Notes: generated by a model not told the origin, from the sequence alone. Numbered from the stretch's first letter, positions 1 through 8,258 are shown. The stretch: DNA of 64,000 nt from a bacterium (GCA_004560045.1 SFWF01000001.1:10180-74179), one strand, 5' to 3'. Translations and numbers: made by a program.

Positions 1-788
1 AGGGTTATGACCATAGGCGTACCGTCAACGATAAGAGCTACCCTACCCTCCAAAAGCTGTGCGCAGACGACGTCGGGACGCTCGGTTTTTCCGACATTCT
101 TAAAAAATGAGGAAGGCCTGTCCGAAATAAGCTCGGTTATATAATTCGAGTCCAAGACCGCGTCGATATCGATTTTACTAATGCGGCTTTTCAGTTCCCG
201 AAGGACCTCGCGGTTTACAAGGGATTTAAGATAACAGATAAAAACAAGAGTATTGGTACGGCGGCCGATATTCGTCATTTCGGCGCAAAAATCGGGGGTC
301 TTCAGACGTCGGCGAAGCATTGCCGCATTAAACATGGCCGCTTCGTCGAAGCCCTCGCGAGGGCCCTCCAATACCCGTTCGTTTTCGGGCTCGGATATAC
401 CTCTCGTGCGCCATCCCTTGGTATTTATTATAAGGGCGGTTTTACACCCATCGATAAGAAGAAGGGTATCGCCGTAGAGCATTGAGGATGCGGCTGTTTG
501 AACCTCTCCGACAAGCTTTACCTCCCCCGCATAGAGCAGGTTTTTATATACGTATTCGACTGTACTTTCGTCCCTCGGTAGGTTTCTTGCAAGCACTAAG
601 GGACGCATTATGGAATCGTTTATAAGATCGACGTTTACCATACCGTCGAAATATATAAGGCAGGCCTCGATTCCGCCGCAGAAGGAGAAATTTCTGAACC
701 TTATAACACTATCCTTATCAAAAAGCGTTTTTATTATATTTATATTGTCCCGAAGCCTACCGACGAAAAAATCTTCCAACCTATTCAC
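1..788 (-). CDS. GerA-family spore germinant receptor A subunit, 5' part (runs off left edge)
   Basis: Nutrient-germinant receptor subunit of the spore inner membrane. About 262 N-terminal residues are visible, all from the soluble domain that precedes the membrane helices; the rest lies beyond base 1. Family blocks seen are GPREGF near residue 140, TERPD near 235 and EGRVALIVDGTP at the edge. An in-frame TAG lies upstream, and the first usable start after it is GTG at 786-788. A TTG at 777-779 is an alternative; neither has a strong ribosome binding site. The gene is divergent from the SleC-like pair, so the two germination functions share a short control region. Family identity is firm; which germinant or operon type is not. 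Confidence 0.88.
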   Translation of the reverse strand, partial: MNRLEDFFVGRLRDNINIIKTLFDKDSVIRFRNFSFCGGIEACLIYFDGMVNVDLINDSIMRPLVLARNLPRDESTVEYVYKNLLYAGEVKLVGEVQTAASSMLYGDTLLLIDGCKTALIINTKGWRTRGISEPENERVLEGPREGFDEAAMFNAAMLRRRLKTPDFCAEMTNIGRRTNTLVFICYLKSLVNREVLRELKSRISKIDIDAVLDSNYITELISDRPSSFFKNVGKTERPDVVCAQLLEGRVALIVDGTPMVIT

Positions 789-872
789 CCCGAAATATTG
801 TTTGCAAAAGAAGGTGAACTATTCGGTCAGGTTTTGCATATTATATATAAAACCATTTTAAGGGAGAAATTT

Positions 873-1376
873 ATGGATAAAACGCTTTTTGAGAAATACA
901 TAAACGAAATGCGGGCTATGAAGGCTGCGGCTATGCCTGAGCCCGCAAGGCCTGCCGCCGTTTTTTACTACGGAAACGACGAGGATATGACGGGCAGCGG
1001 TACCCTTAAGGTACGAGCTACCTCGGTAAGAGGTCTTTATCCCGTTGAGGGGGCAAGGGTTACGGTATTTACGGGGAATGCCGATAATATGACGGTAGTG
1101 GCCGAGGGAAATACCGATATAAGCGGAGCCTCTCCGGAATTTACCCTGCCTGCTCCCGCCGCAATTCTTTCCGAAAGCCCCGACCCGAAATCACGACCCT
1201 ACGCCCTTTATAACCTTCTGACCGAGGCCGACGGCTTTACCAAGACCTATAACTATAACGTGGCGGTATTTGACGGGGTGACCTCACTACAGGCGGTCGA
1301 GCTTATCCCCCTGAGCGCGGAGCCCGATAAAAACCGCCCCATAGTTATCGACGAATACGAAGAATATACCCTTTAA
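873..1376 (+). CDS. SleC-associated protein with carboxypeptidase-regulatory-like fold
   Basis: A 167-residue protein of uncertain role encoded just before a SleC-like gene. ATG at 873 is preceded by AGGGAGA at 861-867; an upstream in-frame start near 798 lacks such a site. There is no signal peptide. Residues about 45-150 have the look of a transthyretin/carboxypeptidase-regulatory beta-sandwich: a stretch on rising to 'values' in turn, then PYALYN, ADGF and VFDGVTSLQAVELIPL. I recall similar sequence in leader regions or neighbours of clostridial cortex-lytic proteins. The stop is 11 bases before the next start, so the two are surely co-translated. A supporting or targeting role for the cortex-lytic protein is inference. 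Confidence 0.6.
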   Translation: MDKTLFEKYINEMRAMKAAAMPEPARPAAVFYYGNDEDMTGSGTLKVRATSVRGLYPVEGARVTVFTGNADNMTVVAEGNTDISGASPEFTLPAPAAILSESPDPKSRPYALYNLLTEADGFTKTYNYNVAVFDGVTSLQAVELIPLSAEPDKNRPIVIDEYEEYTL

Positions 1377-1387
1377 GGAGGCAGCTT

Positions 1388-2752
1388 ATGGCCGACGCAG
1401 TATTTCAGAAAATTCCCGAAACGATCACGGTCCATTTGGGGGCTCCGAGCTCGGACGCAGAAAACGTTACGGTTCCCTTTGTCGATTACGTCAAAAACGT
1501 AGCCTCAAGCGAGATATATCCCTCCTGGCCCGAAAACGCGCTGAGGGCCAATATCTACGCCATAACCACCTACGCACTTAACCGAATTTTTACCGAATGG
1601 TACCCCTCCCGCGGGTACGATTTCGACATTACAAGCTCCACCGCCTACGATCAGGCCTTTATTCCCGACCGCGATATTTTCGAAAACGTCGGGGCGATCG
1701 TCAACGAGCTTTTTAACGATTACGTCGTCAGAGACGGTACGGTAAATCCCCTCTTCACACAGTTTTGTAACGGCACCACCTCGACCTGCGACGGACTCAG
1801 TCAGTGGGGCACGGTGACCCTTGCCGAACAGGGACTTACTCCCTACGAAATACTTCAGTACTATTACGGGCAGGACATAAGCATTATTAAAAACGCGCCG
1901 ATAGAAAATATTCCCGAGTCCTACCCCGGCCGCCCTCTTACCCTCGGTGACGCAGGAAACGACGTTGAGACCTTGCAGGAGGAGCTTAACCGAATAGGAC
2001 AAAACTACCCCGCCATACCGAAGATCAAAAGCGTAAACGGAATATTCGGCACCGATACCGAGGAAGCGGTAAGGGTCTTTCAGGAGGTATTCGGTCTTCC
2101 CGCAAACGGTCAGGTCGATAAGGCTACCTGGTACAGGATCAAGCGGTATTACGCAGGGGTAAAGTCCCTTGCCGAGCTTGTATCCGAGGGGGTAAGTCTT
2201 CAGGAGGCACAGCTCCCCTTTGAGACGGTCTTGAGAATAGGCTCGGTCGGTATCCCCGTAAGGCTTATACAGTATTATTTAAACGTCATCGCATATTTTG
2301 GCGGAATATTCGACATTTTCCCCTTAAACGGTATTTACGACGAGGTCACCGCCGAGGCGGTAAGAGCCTTTCAGCGGTATTTCGGCCTAAATCCGTCGGG
2401 AGAGGTCGACAGAGATACCTGGAACCGACTTTCGGAGGTTTACAGAGAAATCGTTTTGGGCATTCCCGACTCGGTATACGGCGGAAACGCTCGGCTTTAC
2501 CCCGGATATTTTTTAAGCGAGGGGATGAGAAACGGCGACGTTACCAACCTACAGACCTATTTAAGCTATATCGGAGAATTCTACACCGACATACCGAGGA
2601 TCCCCGTAACGGGATATTACGGAGATCAGACAGCCGAGGCGGTAAGGGTCTTTCAGCGGCTTTTCGGCCTTCCCGAAACGGGAGCGGTAGGAGCGGTTGC
2701 CTGGAACGAAATTGCTAAGCAGTACGACTTTTTAAGGGCTACGGAGAATTAA
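1388..2752 (+). CDS. SleC-like spore cortex-lytic protein: SpoIID-type domain plus three peptidoglycan-binding domains
   Basis: A 454-residue protein expected to act on spore cortex peptidoglycan during germination. Residues about 30-175 match the SpoIID/SleC lytic-transglycosylase fold: SSEIYPSWPENALRANIYA holds the likely catalytic Glu42, followed by a TEWY block and a CNGTTSTCDGLSQWG segment. Three PG_binding_1 repeats follow at about 182-258, 281-353 and 377-447, each with a G-x-F/Y-G-D/T and EAVR-x-FQ core. Start ATG has AAGGAGG just upstream. SleC of Clostridium perfringens is a zymogen processed by Csp proteases; no protease gene is seen here. No signal peptide is visible, as for SleC-type proteins made in the mother cell. 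Substrate is inferred from the family. Confidence 0.78.
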   Translation: MADAVFQKIPETITVHLGAPSSDAENVTVPFVDYVKNVASSEIYPSWPENALRANIYAITTYALNRIFTEWYPSRGYDFDITSSTAYDQAFIPDRDIFENVGAIVNELFNDYVVRDGTVNPLFTQFCNGTTSTCDGLSQWGTVTLAEQGLTPYEILQYYYGQDISIIKNAPIENIPESYPGRPLTLGDAGNDVETLQEELNRIGQNYPAIPKIKSVNGIFGTDTEEAVRVFQEVFGLPANGQVDKATWYRIKRYYAGVKSLAELVSEGVSLQEAQLPFETVLRIGSVGIPVRLIQYYLNVIAYFGGIFDIFPLNGIYDEVTAEAVRAFQRYFGLNPSGEVDRDTWNRLSEVYREIVLGIPDSVYGGNARLYPGYFLSEGMRNGDVTNLQTYLSYIGEFYTDIPRIPVTGYYGDQTAEAVRVFQRLFGLPETGAVGAVAWNEIAKQYDFLRATEN

Positions 2753-2773
2753 AAAGAGGAGCATACGCTCCTC
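2751..2773 (-). terminator. Terminator of the DUF2383 gene
   Basis: Stem GAGGAGC/GCTCCTC with loop ATAC at 2756-2773; read on the minus strand it is followed by TTTTT. The stop codon of the DUF2383 gene (2772-2774) lies in the stem. It separates two convergent genes. Confidence 0.75.
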
Positions 2774-3206
2774 ATAAAAACTGTCTCAGATCGATAGCTA
2801 AACGCTCCTCGAGATTTATAAGCCTTTTACAGATATCCTTTGCGGTCTCGTCGGCCGCCTTATATTCATTCAAATAGCGATTTAAGGATTTCACCCCCAT
2901 ATTACAGCCGTCGGTCATAAGATCGGCAACGGTACTGTCGGTATCCTCCATAGCCAGCTTCATTTCGGTTTTGAGATAGCTCATGGTTTTGGCCATAGGG
3001 TTCGGGTCCTTTCCGTCGTCGGAAAATCGGTTAAGGGCCGCTTCTATTTCGTGACCTAACTTTAAGTGCTCATCCCTACATGCAGTAAGGTATTTCGCCA
3101 TTTTGTCGGAGGAAACGTGGGCAAGAACGTCGTCTATCGACCCGGTTCCCATTTTGACCCCCGCGTCACATTCGCGAAGCAGCTTTATAGTATCTTGTTC
3201 TATCAA
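2772..3206 (-). CDS. DUF2383/ferritin-like helical-bundle protein
   Basis: A 144-residue, nearly all-helical protein resembling the DUF2383 (PA2169-type) branch of the ferritin-like superfamily. Visible features are an N-terminal helix, an R-D-E-H-x-K-L-G-H-E segment in the second helix, and a long C-terminal helix; function is unknown. The start is TTG at 3206, chosen because AAAGGGTGA lies 7 bases upstream; an in-frame TTG at 3239 would extend into the preceding hairpin and has no such site. The ribosome site lies inside the 3' arm of the radC terminator (see that entry), so translation may depend on read-through and hairpin opening. It follows radC on the same strand. Confidence 0.6.
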   Translation of the reverse strand: MIEQDTIKLLRECDAGVKMGTGSIDDVLAHVSSDKMAKYLTACRDEHLKLGHEIEAALNRFSDDGKDPNPMAKTMSYLKTEMKLAMEDTDSTVADLMTDGCNMGVKSLNRYLNEYKAADETAKDICKRLINLEERLAIDLRQFL

Positions 3207-3253
3207 AAAAATCACCCTTTCGGAAGTTATTATTTCCAAAAAAGGGTGATTTT
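3204..3253 (-). terminator. radC terminator hairpin overlapping the next gene's ribosome binding site
   Basis: Arms 3211-3220 and 3241-3250 pair perfectly (ATCACCCTTT/AAAGGGTGAT), extended by A/T pairs, with an inner GGAA/TTCC pair. On the minus strand a run of Ts follows. The 3' arm carries AAGGGTGA, the best ribosome binding site for the downstream DUF2383 gene. Confidence 0.75.
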
Positions 3254-3254
3254 A

Positions 3255-3950
3255 TTATTCGAATAAATACTTAAACCTTTCCGACTGCGCCATAGAGACG
3301 TAATCGTCGTCTGCAATTATAATATGGTCGATAAGGTTTATTGAAACGGCCTTGAGCGCGCCTATGATCTCGGTAGTAATAATTACGTCGAGCTCCGAAG
3401 GAATGGCTATTCCGCCGGGGTGATTATGAGCAAGGACTACGGCGGTAGCCTCGGTTTTAAGCACCTTTTCGAGAACGGTTCGGGGACTTATTCCCACCGA
3501 ATCCACGTCGCCCTCCCCTATTATTTCGAAGGACAGTACCTTTCCGAGGCGGTTAAGACAGAGCATTGCGCAGCATTCGGTATCCACGAGAGAAAACTGC
3601 ACCATCATATATTCCCCGATATCGGTAAGGTTTTTAAGAAGGTCGTCGGTTTTATATTTCGAGAGGATATAGTTTCGGGCGACAGGTCTTATAAGCTTAA
3701 TAAGGCTTGCGGCGTTTCGAGTCATACCCTTAACGGCACAAAGCTCCTCGATATCGGCGTCGATAACTCCGCTGAGACTGCCGAAACGAGTCAGCAGTTC
3801 TCTTGCTATCCAGGCGGTATCCTTCTGTGGAATTCCGTAAAAGAGCAGCATTTCAAGGAGCTTATCGTTTTGAATCTCGCTAAGGCGCTTCTTGCTTACT
3901 ATTTCGGTTTTGAGTCTTTCGCGATGACCCTTGTGAACGTTTTCTGACAA
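3255..3950 (-). CDS. radC: RadC-family JAB1/MPN metalloprotein
   Basis: A 231-residue protein, standard length for RadC. It has an N-terminal helix-hairpin-helix region (about residues 5-75) and a C-terminal JAB1/MPN domain with the zinc motif AHNHPGG near residue 173, followed by S and D of the S-x7-D pattern. The family was named for DNA repair but its biochemical role remains unsettled. Start is TTG at 3948-3950 with AAGGAG about 9 bases upstream. It is divergent from the pseudouridine synthase gene and ends in a strong hairpin. Confidence 0.9.
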   Translation of the reverse strand: MSENVHKGHRERLKTEIVSKKRLSEIQNDKLLEMLLFYGIPQKDTAWIARELLTRFGSLSGVIDADIEELCAVKGMTRNAASLIKLIRPVARNYILSKYKTDDLLKNLTDIGEYMMVQFSLVDTECCAMLCLNRLGKVLSFEIIGEGDVDSVGISPRTVLEKVLKTEATAVVLAHNHPGGIAIPSELDVIITTEIIGALKAVSINLIDHIIIADDDYVSMAQSERFKYLFE

Positions 3951-4021
3951 ATGCTGACACTCCTTAATTTAGGTCTTCCAAAGGAAGGCAATTTGTGGTA
4001 TATTATTAACGGTGATAAAAA

Positions 4022-4984
4022 ATGAAAAGCTTTACCGCTGGAAAAAACGACGCCGGAAAACGGCTCGATAAATTTATACAGAAGGCTATTCCTTCCCTTC
4101 CGACCTCCCTTATGTACCGTTTTATTCGTACCAAGCACATAAAGGTCAACCGAAAGAAGGCCGAGATCTCGACCAAGCTTAACGAAGGTGACGTCGTAGA
4201 GGCCTGGATAAGCGACGAATTTTTCGCCGAGGTCAAGCCCAAGTACGACTTTTTATCGGCACCCGTAAAGCTCGATATAGTTTACGAGGACGAAAACATA
4301 CTTTTGGTCGATAAAAAGCAGGGGGTCCTCGTTCATCCCGACGACAAGGAATATAGCGACACCCTTATCGGCCGTATACAGCATTATCTTTACGATAAGG
4401 GGGAATATGACCCCGAGCTTGAAAACAGCTTTAAGCCCAGCCTTGCCAACCGTATCGACCGAGGCACGGGAGGTATCGTAATTGCGGCGAAAAACGCCGA
4501 AGCCTTGCGTATTCTTTGCGATAAGATAAAATACCGCGAGCTCGATAAAAAGTATCTCGCGGTAATTCACGGCATTCCCAAAAAGAAGGAGGCTATCCTC
4601 GAGGGCTTCCTCGAAAAGAACGAGGACAAAAACAAGGTTTATCTTAAAAGCTCCCGAGCGGACGGCGGTCTTACCATAAAGACGGGATACAGGGTACTCT
4701 CGAGCAAAAACGGGCTCTCTCTTATAGAAGTCGACCTTTTTACGGGACGCACCCATCAGATAAGGGCCCACATGGCCTCTATCGGTCATCCCCTTCTCGG
4801 TGACGGGAAATACGGAAAGCTCGCCGCCGACAAAAAGCTCGGCTTTACCCGTCAGGCTCTTTATTCCTATAAGCTTTCCTTCGATTTTAAGACCGACGCG
4901 GGAATACTTAACTATTTAAACCAAAAGACCTTTACGGTTGAGGACGTCTGGTTTGCCCGTGAGCTATTCGATTTTAGAGTTTAA
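4022..4984 (+). CDS. RluA/RluD-family 23S rRNA pseudouridine synthase
   Basis: A 320-residue cytosolic enzyme that isomerises uridine in RNA. An S4 RNA-binding domain occupies about residues 10-75 (GKRLDKFIQKA). The catalytic block reads RIDRGTGG with the nucleophilic Asp near residue 144; the usual HRLD has become NRID, which keeps the Asp. Later family blocks are GRTHQIRAH near 240 and HPLLGDGKYG. ATG is preceded by GGTGAT. The last 11 bases overlap the end of the convergent dCMP deaminase gene. Exact target (RluC- or RluD-type) cannot be told. Confidence 0.85.
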   Translation: MKSFTAGKNDAGKRLDKFIQKAIPSLPTSLMYRFIRTKHIKVNRKKAEISTKLNEGDVVEAWISDEFFAEVKPKYDFLSAPVKLDIVYEDENILLVDKKQGVLVHPDDKEYSDTLIGRIQHYLYDKGEYDPELENSFKPSLANRIDRGTGGIVIAAKNAEALRILCDKIKYRELDKKYLAVIHGIPKKKEAILEGFLEKNEDKNKVYLKSSRADGGLTIKTGYRVLSSKNGLSLIEVDLFTGRTHQIRAHMASIGHPLLGDGKYGKLAADKKLGFTRQALYSYKLSFDFKTDAGILNYLNQKTFTVEDVWFARELFDFRV

Positions 4985-5453
4985 AGGCTACATCCTTATC
5001 TCCGAAGGTATAGGGGGTAAGCTTTACTCCCGCCGCCTTAAACATCATTTTTGAGGCCATAACGCCGTCGGTTTCGGCATATTTGTCGCAAGAATAGATT
5101 ATTTCCTTTATTCCCGACTGAATTATCGCCTTGGCACATTCGTTGCAGGGGAAAAGAGTAGCGTAAAGACGGCTGCCCTCTAAGGAGCCTCCGCGGAAGT
5201 TAAGTATTGCGTTTAGCTCGGCGTGACATACGAAATAGTATTTTGTCTCTAAATTTCCGCCCTGACGGTCCCAGGGGAAGGTATCGTCGGAGCAGCCCTG
5301 CGGCATTCCGTTATAGCCTACCGATAAAATTTTATTATCGCCGCTTACTATGCAGGCACCTACCTGCGTGGAGGGGTCCTTACTGCGCATAGCCGAAAGC
5401 TCGGCAATGCCCATAAAATATTCGTCCCAGGAAAGATAACCTTCGCGCTTCAT
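4974..5453 (-). CDS. Deoxycytidylate (dCMP) deaminase
   Basis: A 159-residue zinc enzyme making dUMP from dCMP for thymidylate synthesis. The zinc ligands and proton shuttle are clear: CHAELNA with His/Glu near residue 76, and PCNEC near residues 102-106. The N-terminal block WDEYFMGIAELSAMRSKDP with TQVGA is typical of ComEB/dCMP deaminases and separates it from free-nucleoside cytidine deaminases. It lies 14 bases downstream of the HAD phosphatase gene and its end overlaps the convergent pseudouridine synthase gene by 11 bases. Confidence 0.9.
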   Translation of the reverse strand: MKREGYLSWDEYFMGIAELSAMRSKDPSTQVGACIVSGDNKILSVGYNGMPQGCSDDTFPWDRQGGNLETKYYFVCHAELNAILNFRGGSLEGSRLYATLFPCNECAKAIIQSGIKEIIYSCDKYAETDGVMASKMMFKAAGVKLTPYTFGDKDVAFKL

Positions 5454-5467
5454 ATTAAGTACCTCTT

Positions 5468-6121
5468 TTATAAATTATTTATTATATTTAAAATATCCGA
5501 CGGAGTATCGGCAATATGCCCTGCTCCGTTTTCTTTTAACTCCTCTACCGTGCGAAAGCCCCAGGTAACGCCGATAGAATGAGTTTTAGAGTTAACTGCG
5601 GTCTTCATATCGACCCCCGAGTCGCCGATAAACACCGTCTCGGCAGGGGTAGCGCCGAATTCCTTTATTATTTCGTTTGTAGAAAACGGATCGGGCTTCA
5701 AGGGGCGGTCGGAAGTCTGACCGATAACACGGTCGAAAATTCCGCCGAATATCTTCTCGGCGATCTCGGTCGCCATATGATGAGCCTTATTGGTACAGAT
5801 GGCAATATGTATTCCCTTTTCTTTAAGGGCTTTAAGCATTTCGGGGACGCCCTCGTAAGGGACCGATTTATCGGCATAATGAACGGCGTAATAGTCGAGC
5901 ATAAGCTTCATGGCCTTCGCGTGCTCCTCCTCCGATCTGTGATCCTCGGGCAGGGCACGGTAAATAAGCTTAGGTATTCCGTTTCCGACGAAATATTTAT
6001 ATGCGGAAACGTCGTGGGTCGGGTGACCAAGTGTACGCATGGCGTGGTTGGTAGAGTCGGCAAGGTCGTCTATAGTATTGCAGACCGTTCCGTCTAAATC
6101 AAAAATAACTAATTTTATCAT
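5468..6121 (-). CDS. HAD-family phosphatase, phosphoglycolate-phosphatase-like
   Basis: A 217-residue HAD hydrolase with motif I DLDGT at residues 8-12, motif II Thr in ICTN, Lys in the KPDP block and motif IV GDSGVD. The four-helix cap lies between motifs I and II. This is the Gph/PpaX type (phosphoglycolate phosphatase or pyrophosphatase); the true substrate cannot be read from sequence. It has its own promoter at 6145-6173 and is followed after 14 bases by the dCMP deaminase gene, suggesting a two-gene operon. Confidence 0.83.
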   Translation of the reverse strand: MIKLVIFDLDGTVCNTIDDLADSTNHAMRTLGHPTHDVSAYKYFVGNGIPKLIYRALPEDHRSEEEHAKAMKLMLDYYAVHYADKSVPYEGVPEMLKALKEKGIHIAICTNKAHHMATEIAEKIFGGIFDRVIGQTSDRPLKPDPFSTNEIIKEFGATPAETVFIGDSGVDMKTAVNSKTHSIGVTWGFRTVEELKENGAGHIADTPSDILNIINNL

Positions 6122-6144
6122 TTATAATTGCTCCCTTTTCCGAC

Positions 6145-6173
6145 ATTTTAACACAAATAACGCAGTTTTACAA
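6145..6173 (-). promoter_or_regulatory. Sigma-A promoter for HAD phosphatase-dCMP deaminase
   Basis: On the minus strand TTGTAA (6168-6173) and TAAAAT (6145-6150) are 17 bases apart, about 25 bases upstream of the HAD start. Confidence 0.65.
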
Positions 6174-6201
6174 TAAATATATAATTTTTTTCAAAAAACA
6201 C

Positions 6202-6230
6202 TTGCAAAACGCTCGGTTTTCTGTTATTAT
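6202..6230 (+). promoter_or_regulatory. Sigma-A promoter for rpmB
   Basis: TTGCAA (6202-6207), a 17-base spacer and TATTAT (6225-6230), about 40 bases upstream of the L28 start. Divergent from the HAD promoter. Confidence 0.75.
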
Positions 6231-6270
6231 ATCTTTTGCTATTGAATAAATAAGAGGAGGTGCAGTGTCC

Positions 6271-6459
6271 ATGGCAAAGTGTGATATCTGCAGCAAAGAG
6301 ATTGCTTTCGGCATTAAGGTTTCCCATTCTCACAGAAGAACTAACAGAACCTGGAAGCCCAATGTTGTAAAGGTTAAGGCCATCGTAAACGGCACACCCC
6401 GTCGAATCAATGTCTGCACCCGTTGCCTTCGTTCCGGCAAGGTTGTACGCGCTATCTAA
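6271..6459 (+). CDS. rpmB: 50S ribosomal protein L28
   Basis: A 62-residue zinc-ribbon form of L28: MAKCDIC at the start and CTRC near residue 51 give the paired CxxC zinc ligands. ATG at 6271 lies 10 bases after AGGAGG (6255-6260). A GTG at 6265 is in frame but too close to that site. Monocistronic: own promoter upstream and a strong terminator downstream. Confidence 0.95.
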   Translation: MAKCDICSKEIAFGIKVSHSHRRTNRTWKPNVVKVKAIVNGTPRRINVCTRCLRSGKVVRAI

Positions 6460-6485
6460 TTAGACGGACAAGAGCAATAACTTAA

Positions 6486-6514
6486 AACCCGAAGACAAAA
6501 GTCTTCGGGTTTTT
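6486..6514 (+). terminator. rpmB terminator, probably bidirectional
   Basis: Eleven-base stem 6486-6496/6501-6511 with an AAAA loop and TTTTT after it. In the other direction a TTTT follows, so it can also end the convergent alarmone synthetase gene. Confidence 0.9.
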
Positions 6515-6521
6515 GCTTTTT

Positions 6522-7184
6522 CTAAATAGCCTTCATACGGAGTTTGTTCATACGCTTATCAAGCTCCGACGCTATTTCGGCACATTCCAAAAGCTCCGCT
6601 TCCATTTCCGACGTAAAATCTATATCCTTTTTATATCTGAGCTGATGCTCAAGGCTTGCCCAGAAATCCATCGCTATGGTTCGAAGCTGAATTTCAACCT
6701 TCATCATCCGCTTTTCCTTCGCCAAAAATATCGGCACGGTCACAATAAGATGCAGGCTTCTGTATCCATTAGGCTTCGGATTTGCTATATAGTCCTTTAT
6801 TTCTAATAGAGTTATGTCGTCCTGCTTTAGAAAAGCTTCGGCAATAGTATAAACGTCCTCGGTAAAGGAGCATATTACTCTTATACCCGCAACGTCGTTA
6901 AGATTTTTTTCAACAGAGTCTACGCTGAGAGGAATCCCGCGCCGTTCTAACTTCTCTTTCATACTCATAGGCCGTTTAAGACGAGATTTAATACTGTTTA
7001 TAGGGTTTCGGTCGAGAAGCAGAGAATATTCTTCGTTTAATACGTTAAACTTCGTTTCTATTTCCATAATGGCACATCGGTAATACGCCATAAGTTTTTC
7101 AAACTCTGAAAAATACTCTCTTGCCTTAAACAGATCCACCGAGCTGAGAAGCTCCTCAAGTTCTTTTCTTTCTACCGCTTCCAT
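6522..7184 (-). CDS. Small alarmone synthetase, RelQ/YjbM-like (GTP pyrophosphokinase family)
   Basis: A 220-residue stand-alone synthetase of the (p)ppGpp family, without hydrolase or TGS domains. Seen are IKSRLKRPMSMKEKLERRG near residues 65-85, DVAGIRVICSF near 100 with the magnesium-binding Asp, NPKPNGYRSLH near 135 and VEIQLRTIAMDFWASLEH with the second catalytic acid. Such enzymes make alarmones under stress without ribosome control. Start ATG has AGAGGTGA upstream. It is isolated between the rpmB and gpsA terminators. Confidence 0.85.
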   Translation of the reverse strand: MEAVERKELEELLSSVDLFKAREYFSEFEKLMAYYRCAIMEIETKFNVLNEEYSLLLDRNPINSIKSRLKRPMSMKEKLERRGIPLSVDSVEKNLNDVAGIRVICSFTEDVYTIAEAFLKQDDITLLEIKDYIANPKPNGYRSLHLIVTVPIFLAKEKRMMKVEIQLRTIAMDFWASLEHQLRYKKDIDFTSEMEAELLECAEIASELDKRMNKLRMKAI

Positions 7185-7234
7185 AATTTCACCTCTTATA
7201 TATTTTCGCCGATAAATATTAAACCAATATTAAC

Positions 7235-7269
7235 AAAAAAGCTCCGAATCGTTAACTATTTGGAGCTTT
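7235..7269 (-). terminator. gpsA operon terminator
   Basis: AAAGCTCC/GGAGCTTT arms (7238-7245 and 7262-7269), with TTTTTT following on the minus strand, directly after the gpsA stop. Confidence 0.8.
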
Positions 7270-7272
7270 AAT

Positions 7273-8253
7273 CTATTCCTGCTTAAAGGGTCTCGTCATA
7301 AGCCTTGTGACGATATCGTCAAGGGGATAATTATCGAAAAGAAGATGATGACAGGTTTCGATTATGGGAACCTCTACCGAATTTTCGGCGGCAAGCTTAT
7401 AGGCTATGTCACAGGCAAAGTAGCCCTCGACGGTGCCTACCTCCTTAAGGGCCTGCTCTACGGGCATTCCCTCGCCGACCTTTCTTCCGAAACGGTTGTT
7501 GCGGCTATGAGGAGATGTACAGGTAACTATAAGGTCTCCCATACCCGTAAGGCCGTAGAAGGTAGCCTCGTTTGCGCCAAGGGCGGTACCGAGCCGCTTC
7601 ATTTCGGCAAGACCGCGGGTCATAAGGGCGGCCTTCGAGTTATCGCCGAGGCCCATTCCGTCACAGACACCTGCCGCAACGGCAATTATATTTTTAAGGG
7701 CTCCGCCAAGCTCTACGCCTATTATATCAGGGTTGGTATAAACCCTTAAATACTCGTTGGAAAACACCTTCTGAACGATACCCAGGGCTTCGGGGTCGTT
7801 TCCTGCGGCGGCAAGCATGGTAGGAATACCGCGGGCAACCTCCTCAGCGTGAGAGGGACCCGAGAGAATAACGATCTTTTTGTCGGGAAGCTCGCGGACG
7901 ATAACCTCCGAAAGGCGCTTCAAGGAGGCTTTTTCGAAGCCCTTGGCAACGTTTACTATAATTCCCGGCTCATTTACCGCTCTGAGTCTTGCGGCCGTTT
8001 CGCCTACGGCAAAGGAGGGGGTCGCAATAACCGTAATATACGAACCGTCGGCCTCCGTTAGGTCGTCGGTTACTTTAATTTTTTCGGAAATATAGACGCC
8101 TTTTAAAAGCTTTTCGTTGGTGCGGGTAGTGCGGAGCTGCTCAACCTCTTCCTTAAAGGGTGACCAGACCGTTACCTCGTGTCCGTTAGCGTATAGGGTG
8201 ATGGCCAGGGCAAGGCCCCATCCTCCCGAACCTAAAACCGTTATTTTAGCCAT
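7273..8253 (-). CDS. gpsA: Glycerol-3-phosphate dehydrogenase [NAD(P)+]
   Basis: A 326-residue cytosolic enzyme reducing dihydroxyacetone phosphate to sn-glycerol 3-phosphate for phospholipid synthesis. The N-terminal Rossmann motif GSGGWGLALA is at residues 8-17; SGPSHAEEVARG near 135, the catalytic Lys in ALKNIIAVAAG near 185, and GDLIVTCTS near 250 are all present. It is the last gene of the DUF512-der-plsY-gpsA operon. PlsY, just upstream, uses its product, so the two form one pathway step pair. Confidence 0.95.
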   Translation of the reverse strand: MAKITVLGSGGWGLALAITLYANGHEVTVWSPFKEEVEQLRTTRTNEKLLKGVYISEKIKVTDDLTEADGSYITVIATPSFAVGETAARLRAVNEPGIIVNVAKGFEKASLKRLSEVIVRELPDKKIVILSGPSHAEEVARGIPTMLAAAGNDPEALGIVQKVFSNEYLRVYTNPDIIGVELGGALKNIIAVAAGVCDGMGLGDNSKAALMTRGLAEMKRLGTALGANEATFYGLTGMGDLIVTCTSPHSRNNRFGRKVGEGMPVEQALKEVGTVEGYFACDIAYKLAAENSVEVPIIETCHHLLFDNYPLDDIVTRLMTRPFKQE

Positions 8254-8258
8254 TTCTC

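Noticed and set aside
253..861. Short plus-strand reading frames at the left edge
   Set aside because: They lie antisense to the GerA-family gene, which shows clear family motifs on the minus strand.
826..872. Sigma-G or sigma-E promoter before the SleC-like pair
   Set aside because: GCATATT and CATTTTA are present but only 11-13 bases apart, too close for either consensus.
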